Below, in pieces: positions 33,311 through 46,246 of a DNA stretch of 64,000 nucleotides. Position 1 is the stretch's first letter. Each line of letters begins with the position of its first letter. A program made the position numbers and the translations under genes. The stretch is from Acanthaster planci (lineage: Eukaryota > Echinodermata > Asteroidea > Valvatida > Acanthasteridae). The notes beneath the pieces were generated by a model. That model had not been told where the DNA came from. It was given only the letters and a program-made list of their open reading frames with translations, and ran no database searches. Location: positions 146,393 through 210,392 of the forward strand of contig NW_019091378.1 in NCBI RefSeq assembly GCF_001949145.1. The letters run 5' to 3'.

Positions 33311-33663
33311 CTGCATTGAAGTTACTGCAATATTAAGCTCATTGGTGAAGTAAAGCAATTGCTGTCCAGTGGTCTTAAGTTATAATCTCTGTCTGCTTGG
33401 CAAATATGAGCATGAATTTCTCTTTGCACATTCTGTGGAAAACTATTCATGTACCCTAGATTGTGGGAATCACTGCATGGACGCAAAAATGTCCCCAGAG
33501 CTTTGCCGAGTCGCACCTTTTTCTCCATTTTTGGCTTCATTTTAAGCTTCATAATTAATGTCAGAGCATCACTGCATCAAAAGAATTAACATTCTTCCAA
33601 ATCTTGGTCTGATATTAGATGCGCAAGTACCTGAAAAAGGAGCTACATTGAGCTGAATTGAGC

Positions 33664-34166
33664 CACGGACCATTTACCCAGGGATGTGCAACTTAAGCTC
33701 AGAGCTGGTTCAGTGCGTGTTACGGCTGGCACAATATCAAATCAGAAATTAAATTGGATTATGCAACACTTTAATAATAAAACATATATTCCTGTCTACC
33801 ACTTTGTTTTCTTGTAATAGGGTACACCCTTTCTAAAAATATGCTGCTCATGACATTTCATCCTAAACATTCTTGGAAAGTGTACCACAAAATTGGGGAA
33901 TTTTGCCGCATTAAAACTTTGTTTCTCCTTGAAATCGATAAATGAAGATTTATTTGTCAAAACGAATAGAATTAAAGCACCGCGTCGGCGCGTCGTCTCG
34001 GCATAACCACGGCTGCACTGTACGTGCTGCATGCTGCAACGATGTCATGTGGTCGCGAGCACCTGCAGGGGGTAATAACAATCCGTAACACGCATGGAAC
34101 CAAGGTCGCACATGTGTTTGCACTGGGGCCGCTCACGGTTGCACATCCCTGGGTAAATGGTTCGTG
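33664..34166 (-). repeat. 7-bp-TSD MITE, copy 2 (calnexin 3' flank)
   Basis: Terminal inverted repeats as in copy 1, flanked by a perfect 7-bp duplication ATTGAGC (33657-33663 and 34167-34173). The interior matches 25351-25890 in reverse orientation with a few dozen differences and small deletions. Confidence 0.88.
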
Positions 34167-34179
34167 ATTGAGCCAAAGA

Positions 34180-37100
34180 CAGAGACAAAAGCAAGCCGAG
34201 ATGTGGAAAACTCGTTCATTGATTTCACAGATTTCACAACATTAATTTTTTCATGAGGAGCAATACAAGACTTTGGTGTTGAATTTGATCATTTCTAACG
34301 TGTGTTTGGTACCCATTTAATTTTTTTATTACTTTTTTTAAAATGAATTTCATTAAAACCATCACCTGTGGTGTTTGTTAGTGCAGTGTTAGGAGGTTGT
34401 ATGTTTTTGGTGATGCACCTTGCCGAAGTTAAAAAATTGAATGTTGGGCTCTCTTCAGAACATTTCAGTGTTTTGAGGGCCGACAAATCACACAGCAATC
34501 CAACCCTGGCATCATGCATAAATGTTAAAATTGATGTGGAACCACCAAAAATTACAAAAATGAGTTACTTACCTGATTTGAACAACTGCAGAAAGGTGTA
34601 AAGAGAATAAGCATTTTGACTTGCTGAAAATGACCGTAACGTAGGCTTCAAACTACTAAAATTTCAAAGTTAAAGTTAACATTTAAAATGAAGTAAAACT
34701 ATGGTGGTTTGTTGCGTCAAATGTTGTCTCGCACGACGTCTAGCCCGTCAGTCTGCAGTTGTGATAAATGAATTAAATCGTCTCGTTACATATACACAAT
34801 GTTTAATACTTCACTTGTTCGTGGCCTGTAATATGACTTGATGCTCAGTTTTTGTGAAATTGGAATATTTTATAATTGGGGCTTTGTGAAGTTCCCCTGG
34901 AGGATTGTGATTATGATTAAAACAAATGTAGGAAATCAGTATATGAGGAACCGTAGCTTTTGTGTGGATGTACATGTATAACAAGCCCGGAATATGATAA
35001 ATGTTTAGAGTAGAGTATTAGTCCATGTAGTGCATTTAGCTTTTTTTTACAACTTGATGTTAAATAATTGTTCAACCGTGATTATATTGGCCTTAATGGT
35101 GAAGCTTTTGGATGGGTCAGATTCTTTGGAAATAGAGATATCCCTTTTGTGATTGTCTTTATAAAATCGAAATGATTACGGAAATGTTTCTTTTTTTGAG
35201 AGATTCAACAAGCTGCATGAAAGATTTGTTACAGAATTAACATATATCTGGTATTTTGAAGTGGGAAGTGATTCTTTGAGATTTCTCCAAGCAATCTTCT
35301 GTCAAATCCACACCTGTTAATAGTGTAGACTATGCAATTTTCCTTCATACACTTGTTCGTTATTCATATTTTAAGCATTATTTGTGGCAATGTTGATTCT
35401 GTGACATCTTGGATTCTTATTTCATGTTTCTGATGTGTCAGTCGACATCAAACATTTGCAAAGCAACTGTGGTAATTTTGGTGATTAAAAGGACATTGAT
35501 TGTTGGCCAAAACAAGAAAAAATGACTACCCGAGAACATTCTTATAAGATTTACTCTGGAAATTCTTGCCCCGCCCACTCATCTCAAGTACTACTGTCTG
35601 CTTGCTTTACTTGTTATAATATAGCGGCCTCAGTGATTGGTGAAATTTTCCTCCAATCAAAATCGGACTTCCCTGAGGCAGCACAATTTCTCAGCTCGGG
35701 CGTTGTTTTAATCTTTTTCGTAACAGGAATACGACAAAAATACATAATTTTTGTTCCAATGAGTTACTTGGCAAACATGCAACAAAGGTTTACCGAAAGG
35801 CAGCTAGTCTGAGGCTGGTTCATATAGAAGCAGAGCCTGCCTTTTGGCTTAAATTGCGCCAAAAAAGGAAACGCTAGGGACGGTAATGTGCTGTCTGTCA
35901 GAGACAAAAATAACACATTTTAAGCCTTAGATCAATTATATTCTGTGCTTTTTGATGCATATTTAATCGGGCGCGTGGTTTATTTGGATCCAGATGGAGG
36001 ATTAGAGCTGGAAAAAATGATTGGTCCAAAAAAGCTTCAAGGGGGGTCCTAGTTCTCTGATTGGCTCTGCCGCTATAGCAACAGGTTTTGTCCTTTTTAT
36101 CCTGAAATTGTGTTGTATGTGGTGTTGCCTTGCATGTTAAGAAGCCGCACAAAAAGTGTATTGTTTGCCGGAATGTGCTGCCGATAGGTGGATCGCACGT
36201 GAACACGCAAAGGGACGCCATTGCTGTGGCCTCCGATTCAACTATTAGCTCTGCATTTATCGCCAAAAATGCTTTATTTCTCGTAAATTTAAGCTCACGA
36301 ACTTCGGTGAACCATGGAGAAATAAAACACATGGGTGACCATCCTAAGCGTACTTTATGAGGAAAAGTGTGCCATTGGAGCTTGTCTTCGCCATCTCTTC
36401 GCTGGTGAGTATCTAAACCTGTATTGCTCGCAGAGTTTGCAAGTGCAGTTTTATCAGCGTTACTTTTCCCCCGTAATTTTTAGCTCCCTTGTTGTGGTTA
36501 TTAGAAGAGTGCAGACTTTTTGTAGTGAAAACGTGTCCTTTCGGTTGTGAAACTTACGTATTTTCGCTGGGCAAAATGGCATTTCTGTGAACAAAATTAT
36601 TCGTAACTGAGAGTGACAAATTTGTTTGAAGAAGTAGACATTTCCAACCATGTGAAAAGTAGTGATGTGTAAGTCACCCTCGCCTTTTCAATTCCCTAAT
36701 CAGCCTTTCATATTTTGGTTCATATTTATCATAGTCATATATAAAAGTCATTTTGAGGACTTCTATAGGTTTCAAATTACTGGCAGCAGTTTGCCGCATT
36801 TATCATTTCAGGAAATTTTTCTCAGAAAAAAAAATCTTACTCTAATGAGACCATACTACTGTGTAACACATAGACGTCTTTCACTGCCCAAATGGGTAAG
36901 AATATAATGTTTTTGGACAGTGGGCTTTAATAGTGTTTCAAATCTTCAGTTTTTGAAATGAAGTCACACTTCGCAAGGCTTCAAGGCTAATGAAATTATA
37001 TTTCTTGTTTCTCGTCAGGGCCCGCATGCAATTTTGGCCCGACATCAAAAAATTTCATGATTCATCATATTTGAAGGAAAAAAATGGCAAAACTTGACCG

Positions 37101-37559
37101 AAAATCCAACTCCAACATCAAAAGTTACATTCAGGCAATCCCGTCACCAGAACACAAAACAGGTGGAGCCTGAATGCTAAAGGGTTCCTTGTTAGTGTTA
37201 GCCTATCGGGGCACAAAATAGCTCTTTACACCTGTGAAAAGGGTATATTATTTTTCCATGGGAGAAAAAATGAATAATGAATAATAAAAGAAAAACCCGC
37301 ATCCAAGAGAAACCCCTGACGAGAAACAAATCAAATTTCATTGGCTTGAAGGTAAATGTTTTGACAATAATATTGCAAACTTGAAAACATTACCACTGTT
37401 TCCACAAAATGTTTGAGAATAATTAGAAAATGCATTTGTTGCTCATGCCCCTTTTAAAAATGATCATATTTCTTGCAAAATAATTAACTCAGTATCAAAG
37501 AACATAGTACATTTAACACACTTCTCTGACATAGCTTACTAAGAACTTTCTGAAATGCA
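34180..37559. other. no assembled gene; possible first exon near 36404
   Basis: Mostly AT-rich non-coding DNA. Around 35,600-36,070 several CCAAT/ATTGG boxes occur, followed by a relatively CpG-rich stretch ending GCTG|GTGAGT at 36404/36405, which looks like a promoter and first exon on +. No coding frame with a recognisable domain is attached. The minus frame at 35898-36332 (144 residues) is not recognised. Confidence 0.35.
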
Positions 37560-40500
37560 TGCACATCAGTTCTAGAGAAACGTGTCATTCTTCCATACCA
37601 ATAGCATCTCATTAACTACAGAACTGATGCTTATCTTCATCCTTCATTTCTCTAAAGTCTTGAAAGACTGGTCTGTAATATTTTTTGCCAATTCCTTTTT
37701 TTCACATCTTCTTTGGTCTTCAGTTTTGAGCTCTTGGGTCAGATCCCAGCATTCTACTAACTTGACACTCTCCAATTTTTTTGTAATAATATCCAGTATC
37801 CTTGGAAAAGTGATTTGTCTATTAAAAGTCTCCAACACCACTGAGCAATCTATTACATGAATTCTTACAGTGGCTTTCTGCCTTTCTCATGCCAGTATAC
37901 ATCCATTAATTAAAGGCTTAGGCTCGAGCCACCTTTATATGCCATTGTACCCTTAGGCCTTAGGGCTCAATCTTTCATCATTGTTTCATTAATTCATAAT
38001 CTATCAGCAAGTCACATGAATTTCTCTTCCTGTCCAGTCATTATTTCTTTTCAATAGACCTGTGAATTTATCATCTTGGTCTCTTCGTTGATGATAACGC
38101 ACAAGCTCATCTTCAGAAACCCAATTTCGAAAAGCATGGACCTTTTTCCGTTGTAACGGATCACAAAAAGCCATTAAAGGGTTTATTTCTGCTAGGTTTA
38201 CAGGTATTCCAATCTATCACAACCTCCCGGTCATGCCACATTTCTTCCATTTCAGTATGAAAATCTTTCCTTCCGAATTGGTCATCTTTAAACTTTGCCA
38301 TTTTCTTGTCATTCTTACATGTAGTTGCTCCTCTGCAACACACACATCTTACCTGAATTATAAATTAGTGCATTGTATGCATGCTGTAACACCAATCTTT
38401 GTTTTCCCATAAAAAAGTTGTTTGAATTGCAACCTTTTTCAATTTCAATATCACTCTTTGCCACTGTTTGATCAAGTGGACATCCTAAGGCTTGTATTCT
38501 TGCCGCTAAACTCCATGCTTCAGTCTTAATGTATAAATGTGTCCACAATCTACTTGGAACTTTTACCCTTTTTCCACATCAGAACTTTCCTAGTCACTTC
38601 ACAAAATTCAGAAATTGTGCAATATCATAGGATTAACGACTCTGTAATTCTTTTTAATATTGCAAATATAGTTGACCACTCTGTAATTGTTGGCTTTTCA
38701 ATTTTTTCTTGAGAATGAGGCTGAGGTTTTAAATGTGGCATTTTATATGCATGGACAAGAAACAAAAACAAAACAAAACCAATTTTCAACCATTGGCAGT
38801 TGCCCTCTCCAATCTGATACCGTCATTGAATCTATATTTATATGGGATTGTTGTTTGGAAGATTTTAAAATAAATTCCATCTTGAAACACATTTCTACTT
38901 TTTCCCCTGCAGTTACTTGAGAACATCTAAAATGTATTTCTAGATTTTAAACTACTTATTGAACCTTGGGAAATTCAAATAGGGGAAAAAAGTGGGGAAA
39001 ATGGATTGTTAGTTGTAAATGTTGTTAAATGATTACAGACCTACCTACTCCTGTTCTCCCTCTTTTCTCTGTCATTGAAGGGCTGGTGAAATTGTAATCA
39101 TCTTGCCGAGTCAATACCTCAACTCATATTTCAACTGCTTTGATTAACACCTCGTCTTTCCTGAACATCCAATTTGGGCCTTTACTGTTCTCTCTTTCAT
39201 ACTTCTCACCATCACAGTTTTTCTCTAATGTCTTTCAATTTTGTGATGACACAATAGTTTTCTCTCAGTTCCCAGACATTACTCTCTGACTGACACAAAT
39301 GAATCTGTTGTCATCAATGCCTTTCCTTCAACCTCTTCATCAAGACAAACTATTTTTGTCCTCAGCTGAGTCTATTATCCAGAAAACATCAATCTTTTGT
39401 CACTTGTAATGACAAAGCTATACTGATAGGGTAATTTCTACTGAATTTCTAGGCTTTGTCTATCACAAACTATCCTGTTCTGACCACATTTCTCACAACT
39501 CTGGTATCATCTTTAAATAATTGCTACATTTTGACACATGCTAGTTACACAAATCTTTTTCCTCTAAAAAACCTGTTTGAATTTGCTACTTTCACTTGAA
39601 CACAAATACTGTCAACAATCCTGATGTATATATGTGCCCTCAATTACCTGTAGGAATTTTTCCTTTCTTTTTCCGCGTATAAATGAGTTTTTTCATTTCT
39701 GTTGCGAGAACAGGGCTGAAGTTTGAAAATGAAAATAGACCCTTTTTGTTACATGTAGTTTCAAATACTTGAAATGCAAAATTCAAGTAGCAGTTCTTAA
39801 AAGCAAATTCCATGCAGTTGATGAATGTGGTATAAACTCATTTGGAAAGGAAGATATAATTCCTGTTTCAACTATATGAGTTGTAAAATTACCATCTCTT
39901 TGCCATGCCTGTTTCTTACAGATATCCCTTATCAAAAACTAATTTCAACCTTCACACAGCGATATTCCTAGACCAGTGACTTGGAATAGATCAGACTGTG
40001 TTTTAAAATCTTGTCTTTGTACGCCTTCTCCGCCTTCAACTTTATCCGGGTTCAATGCTCATTTATTTCTGAATGATATGTCAATGACATTTAATATTTT
40101 TATCTGTTACCTTATTCACAGTATTATACAAGAATTTTCCATTTTCTGTTCATGCCCACACATTTTGGTGATTAATGCAGAATCAAACTTACCCTATTTT
40201 CTCCCATCTTCTTTCTTTACTTTTCAAAACAATCATCTTGTATAATTATTCAAAACCAAGTTACATTCTTCAGATTGTTTAAAAAAAGAGGTTTTCTTAT
40301 CCCAGAGATCACTTTTTGCCTCTTTCCACTCAAATGAACACTTTAAAAACTACAACTTTAGCCACTAGTCTTCTCTGTACTGTTCCTTTTTCAATTTTTA
40401 CATGAGTACATGCAGGACAGTCACATCCCTACATCCAGGACCAATTTACGTACATGTACATTTCTTTCACATACACTCTCGATTCCCTCAATATGTCGTG

Positions 40501-40970
40501 AGTATTGTTTAAACGAATGGGATACTTGCACTTGGTGGTTCACATGCTGGTCTCGTGCTATTGCCTTTTACATACACAGTTGTGCGTGTGATGTATTCAC
40601 ATATGTACTTTTAGGATGTAATTGAATTCAAGAACTGAGCCATTCTTTGGTTGCTTCAAAACTGTAACCATGACTGATTACTCTTGTTCCATACATGTGC
40701 AACACAGCTTCTAACTTGATCTTTCAGGAACTCTTTATTTTTGTCACTTTGATCTCTCCTTTTCTGATCTCCATGTTGTTTTCCACGTTTCTTTGGACTC
40801 TTTTAATGATTACAGTTATGTCTATTATTATTTTGATTTCTGTTAGTTTTAATTGCCTTCCTTCAGTTGTCATTTTCTGTGCTTTGTCTTTGGGAATCCC
40901 TTAGTTCTGTGATTCTTATTCCAGACTTTACCTCATTTTTGGCTCCTGGCTGGAAGGAAAATGCTGTTTT
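37560..40970 (-). other. pyrimidine-rich tract with unrecognised minus-strand coding remnants
   Basis: The + strand is T/C-rich for about 3.4 kb and frames on it are short. The minus strand reads as broken hydrophilic protein, for example TEAWSLAARIQALGCPLDQ (38,440-38,520) and, in two adjacent frames, RKKVHAFRNWVSEDELVRYH (about 38,080-38,150). Adjacent remnants in shifting frames suggest a decayed mobile-element protein. I could not assign a family. Confidence 0.35.
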
Positions 40971-42164
40971 TATTCCTCGTTTAGCATGTCTATAACTTTT
41001 CATCAGGAAAACATTCAAGCATTAATTAAAAGATCAAGCATAATCAAAAGAAACAGTTTATGTTCTTCTTTAGTATGCTGGGGAATGAATTAGCTGTCAG
41101 AACAACAGACAGTGCAGGGTTTGATCACCGAACTCTAGTGTGCCAATGAAGGCAAACATTGACTGTTTTGCATGATGCAAATTTTGTCCATTTCATGTAA
41201 CTTTAGTAAAAGTTGTTAAAGATAGGTTGATGTTTTCCTCCGATTTTTCGATTCATGTTCTTTCATGATGGGTGTTATGCTTCTCAAATCAGATTTTACC
41301 AGGGCCCGTCTGTCCATTTTTTTAAATACTTGATGTATCAGAAATCAAATATTAAGCATATTTGATACATCCAATATTGCCCATGTACAGTAAACTCAAG
41401 TTCACCCAAAACAGATAACTGGAACTCTGTTTAAATTGAAATCACACTTCAATCCCGTCAGAAAGTGGGATTTAACATTTATTTCATTTCTTATAAAACA
41501 ATTAACAATATTAGCAATATTCAATAGTGCTGTACATATCAAAATAGCAAAAATAATGATTACACATTCATAACATTAACAGTTACATAAAAACTACAAT
41601 TAAATTGTAATTGAAAGTTACAAAAACTACATGTAAGTTAGGAGTTAAACCACATGATTAATAAAACATAAACCTAAATTCATAAGACCTTGTCATTATA
41701 ACATTTATTACAAAGGTACGTCTTGATGGCATGCTTGAACTTGTTTTCATTCGTAATATCTTTCAACTGGGATGGCAAAGAATTCCACAACCTCAGTCCA
41801 GCAATAGCAAATGCCCTGTTGTTAAGTTTATTATACGATCAAGAAACTTGAAGACTCAAGGTATCCTGACTATGCAAGTCATAAGCACAACAGGCTCTCA
41901 GACAATCAAGTCAGTCAGGTAACTTGGTGCTTTGTTCTGCAACACCTTGAAAACTATAAGCAAGATCTTAACTTCCACACGTGCACAAACTGGAAGCCAC
42001 TGCAATTCTTTAATGACTGTATAATCCTGTTGTACTTATGCAATCCCATAACCAACCAATTATTATGTAAACATATGCATTATTCTGTAAACACTGTAAC
42101 TTATCGAATGAAAATTGAGACATACTATACATTACAGAGTTGACATAATGCAGGTGAGATGTAA

Positions 42165-42710
42165 TTAATTAATGAATGTTACCAAACACTCAGTGACTCC
42201 TTGATTCAGATATTTTTGAATACGTAAATTATATAAGCTATAATTCACCTTCTTACAAATTTGATAGTGCAAAGACAATCTTGAATACATCCAGACTCCC
42301 AGACTACAGACATTGTCAACAATTTTTATATGGTCAATGTGGATTTTATCCAGTTGTTGACAACCAAACAAAATGACTTCTGTGTTTCCAGCATTCAGTT
42401 TCAACTTATGTTTAAACATCCATGCTTGAACCGAAACAACATATTTTTCAACAGTTTGCAATGAATGAGTTTGACAACACAGATTCGGAGAAAAAATTGC
42501 AACAACTGGGTATCCGCAAAACTATAACCACTTATCGTGTAATTGTCTATGACTTTGAATAGAGAACTTGAATAAGCCATGAAAAGCATGGGTCCACCCA
42601 TGAACCTTGTGGAACCCCAAATTTAACACTGATATGTTCCGACAGAGCATCTGTGCAAGTGTTTGTGCAAGCCAATTTTTGAGCGATTTAGGAAAATAGC
42701 TCCTGGCCAC
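42165..42710 (-). pseudogene. LINE reverse transcriptase fragment
   Basis: Palm and thumb region only. The catalytic YADD-type box reads FADT, so activity is lost even apart from the frame breaks. It ends NLRIQKYLNQGVTECLVTF, a typical thumb sequence. Confidence 0.8.
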
Positions 42711-42850
42711 TCAGGCATTAAAATCTGTTCATGATCGCAAGTTTAATAACAGCATGATACTTTAATCAACCCATGTAGGAGAAGAGATTTTTTTAAAGTT
42801 CAAATTTTTATTTTGCAGTTAATTTCGTGACAGTATACTCTTTTATACAC

Positions 42851-43532
42851 CTAGTATACGCTCACCATTTTGTCAAGATCGTCACTCACCAACAAATCAT
42901 TATCACATAGCTGAGAAAAGCACATGTCATTTATAAATGCAGCCTTGTCAGTTTTCCGATAAGATCTATATGATTGTGTTTTCACTTCGATATGCCTGAC
43001 ATTGTTATGTAACAATGTAGTAACAAAACAGTGATCTGATATAAAATGGCCCTCTGCAGGTGGAGAGAGGAAGAGTTTATCGTCGTCACGTGTAATAAAC
43101 AAATCAGGAGTATGACCAGATTCAAGGGTCACGTGTTGGATCAGATTTCTCGAAAAACAACTATCATTACATGTAAATTTCGAAGCCATTGAATTTTCTA
43201 CGTCATTGACATGGATATTAAAATCACCACAAATGAGTACTGGCAAATTACAATGTAAATTAACATCTAAGTAATTTTCAAATTCCTCAAAAAATGTGTT
43301 AATAGGAATGGGATGTATGGTTGAATAAGGACATCTGTACAGTTATCAACTTCACTTGATTGCCTCTAAAACCAACTGTCCATTCAACAAACTGAAAAGA
43401 TGCCATCTCCCCAAAGTTGGTTTTATTCACCTTAAACAGGTCACTGCAAAAAACACCACCAATGCCCCCACCTGATCTATTTTGTCTGGGCTGATTGTTA
43501 ATGGAATAACCAGGCAGAAAGACAGTGATCAA
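42851..43532 (-). pseudogene. LINE endonuclease domain
   Basis: An APE-type endonuclease with GDFNIHVND and SDH motifs kept in place, in two frames. It is the best preserved part of the element. Confidence 0.85.
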
Positions 43533-46205
43533 ACTGCAAAATCATTTTCTTTAAGCCAAGTTTTGGTAAGAATACAAAATCAATCTTCTCATCATCAATG
43601 ATATAATCGCAAAAGGTTTCACACTTATTTCTGATGGACCGAGGGTTGACTATATAAAGGCCCATTTGAATGCAGGAACCAAGCTGCGAGCCTCAAGATT
43701 TGGATAACATAAGTTAGAAATTCTCCAACCCATGTTAGCAAGTGTTGTTGAGTGATGAACTGTCTTTGTGGTAAACAATAATGGAGTAAACATGAATAAG
43801 CATGTTTAGTCCGCCTACATGTATATAGCACCTTTTGTGATCATGGTGAATGAAGACTTGTGGAACACAAAATAGTGAAAGGCCTGTGCAGACTGAGCTT
43901 GTACGTTTCCGGCAAAAGTTGGTATGATGGTGAACAGATATTGCAATATCCTAGCCTTGGTAAAATTTGCAACGGTCAGCAACGCCAGTAATTGTATGAC
44001 AAGTAGGCCTACTTGAAGTAGGTGGATACCTCTGGAAAAATTCTGATCCATCCAGATAAAACAACTCCCTCCACGTTTTGGCAATTTGCAGCCAAAACAC
44101 TGCTTATGAGGTTCCAAAATCTGGTCACTCAAATCGTCTGAGAAGAATAAAGCAAGAAAAATATAGTACCTTGTCCTTGGTTTGATGAGACAGCTACCGA
44201 ATAGAGCTTCGCCCACTGTGTGTAAATGTGTCAGAAGTCAAGGTGATGTCCACGAGTTCACACAAAAGTCACAACACAAAGTATATAAACAACAAAATTC
44301 ACTCCCAACAGCCACAAGAATCATCATACGTTCAACATCAAAGCAAAACAATGAACGATGGTTAAAAATCAGCGTTGATAGATGATAGAAACTAGTTAAA
44401 ATCGATGAGGAACAGAGCTAAAAATTCGAAATGGCAGCCGCTCAACAGCGCCCTCTTAAAAACCATATTACTTGCATAAATACCTCTGTAACTCAAAATG
44501 CCTGCACGTTTACCCTGTACCTCTGTTCAACTCAACTGATACATGTACATGTATGAAAAAATTAAAATAGTACTGCCGAAGCAAATGTAAAGAGACTGCA
44601 AAACCGTTTCATGGTTACAGCATGCATACAGCACACTGTCATGTGATAGGACAAGTTGCAATCAGCGACGTATTGAAGGCATTTTCTTTGGGGGGTGTGC
44701 CAGGGTCAATTTGCCCACTTGTAACTTGTTTGGTAATTTAGTCCATGTAATGCTTGAAATTAATAAAATGCAGAGGGGATGTTTTTAAGGGGGTTTATAA
44801 GATTTGCATTTGCAGTAATTTTTAGAAATTAGCAAATTTGGGATTTTTGGTGATTGTTATTTACTTTTAGTACCAATTCATTGATTTATTTCACATTTTG
44901 ATTTAAATTTTTTTTTAAAATCCAGAAAAATGATGATCATTTTTTAAGTTCAAGGAGCAGCTCCTGTAAATTTTCGAGCAAAAACCATGGACCATCGGAC
45001 CACAGGCCGTTGTCACAGAATCACCTGCAAGGCAGTGGAGATCAGGATTCGCAGTTCTCCGACAAAAATTTGAACCCCATTTATTCAGTTCGAGGATCGA
45101 ACTCGACAAATTTATATTGAAGTTAAACTCTCTTCTTTTGAAAATATAATGATGTAGCGTGGATTCGAAATATGAACAACGCTTGATCATGCAGCTGCAC
45201 AACCGAATTGCGAGTCACAGCACCTCAACAAGCTTGCACGTTGTACAATCATCATGCAGTTTCTTTACTGCACATAAAAAGGCACTCTGCCTAGTTGCAT
45301 GGTCACTGTCCAAACATTGTCATTGCACTTAAAAAACCCAATCCAACAAAAAAATGAGGCAAATACTCGAGTATTATGGACATAGAGATCATTTGTATAA
45401 ACAGGAGAATAAATATCTGGAAATTGCAAGTTAAACATGGCCGTCGCAGTGTACCTCGAAAACAAGCGGCCGTGTTTACTGGCTTGGGTATTAACATTAT
45501 CTCTGAAGGGGTGATTACAAGACAGTATACTTTTTTGCCAGTGCAAGCACTTTTCCAGTCCGAAATAATATTTTAAAATGAAATGAAATTCTTCTTGAGC
45601 TCACCAATTACAACTTTATATGAATTTTGACAGTTTACAACGTGTTTGAGTTGTGGCCAAAAGCGTGTTCACGGATGTTTTTAATGTTACTTGCTCATAT
45701 ATCGCACGGAGGAATAAAAACATATCGGTAGGCTCTTCCAACGAACAAGCACGATTCACATTTTTTAAACTGAGTCAACTGACTGTGGAGAGGTATTTTG
45801 CATGTACATGTACGTGTGGAGCTGCTCAAACAGTTGTGAGATTTGAACGAATTACATTTTCCTAAGATCGTCCGGATGAACGATTTTTGAAAAATGGGCA
45901 AAATTCCGCTAAAATTCAGTTTTTTAAAAATAACAGCACTTCAGCCCTCCCAAAAAATTACAGATCGTTTGACTTTATTATGTACATGTACTTACTTTCC
46001 GCATGCGCTCAGTTGCAAAGTTGCCGCTAATTACTAATCGGATATCCATTGTTCTTGAATTTGCAAAAGTTTTAAGAAAGACAAATTGTGTTATACATTA
46101 ATCATTTCCCATTGATAATTAGTCAGTCAACAGCATTGATTTAAAACCTAAAAACAGTTGCAAAATGTTATGTGCTGCTTCTGTGTACAATGTTAATTGT
46201 CCCAA

Positions 46206-46246
46206 ATTTAGTTGTTGATTCTGGATTTCTGAATCAACAACTAAAT
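46206..46246. repeat. perfect 16-bp hairpin, 9-nt loop
   Basis: The arms ATTTAGTTGTTGATTC and GAATCAACAACTAAAT are exact reverse complements around TGGATTTCT, inside the hAT-like element. Confidence 0.85.

Larger units (their letters stand above)
41660..43720 (-). mobile_element. degenerate CR1/L2-type LINE
   Basis: Minus-strand order is that of a non-LTR element: endonuclease (PGYSINNQPRQNRSGGGIGG at about 43,500; VLICGDFNIHVNDVENSM at about 43,230; GHTPDLFITR and SDHCFVTTLL after it), then reverse transcriptase (GGPMLFMAYSSSLF near 42,580; SFADTQLLQFF where the active-site Asp pair is expected; KLNAGNTEVILFG). The usual C-terminal block follows (LKNLQWLPV-like near 41,995 and LWNSLPSQLKD-like near 41,770). 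Much of the reverse transcriptase between about 42,850 and 42,710 is missing. It is broken by stops and shifts. Confidence 0.85.

Noticed and set aside
35898-36332. 144-codon minus-strand frame
   Set aside because: No recognisable domain; it overlaps the possible promoter and leader on the other strand. Kept only as a note.
43815-44216. 133-codon minus-strand frame as a host gene
   Set aside because: It sits directly upstream of the LINE endonuclease on the same strand and more likely belongs to that element or is chance.
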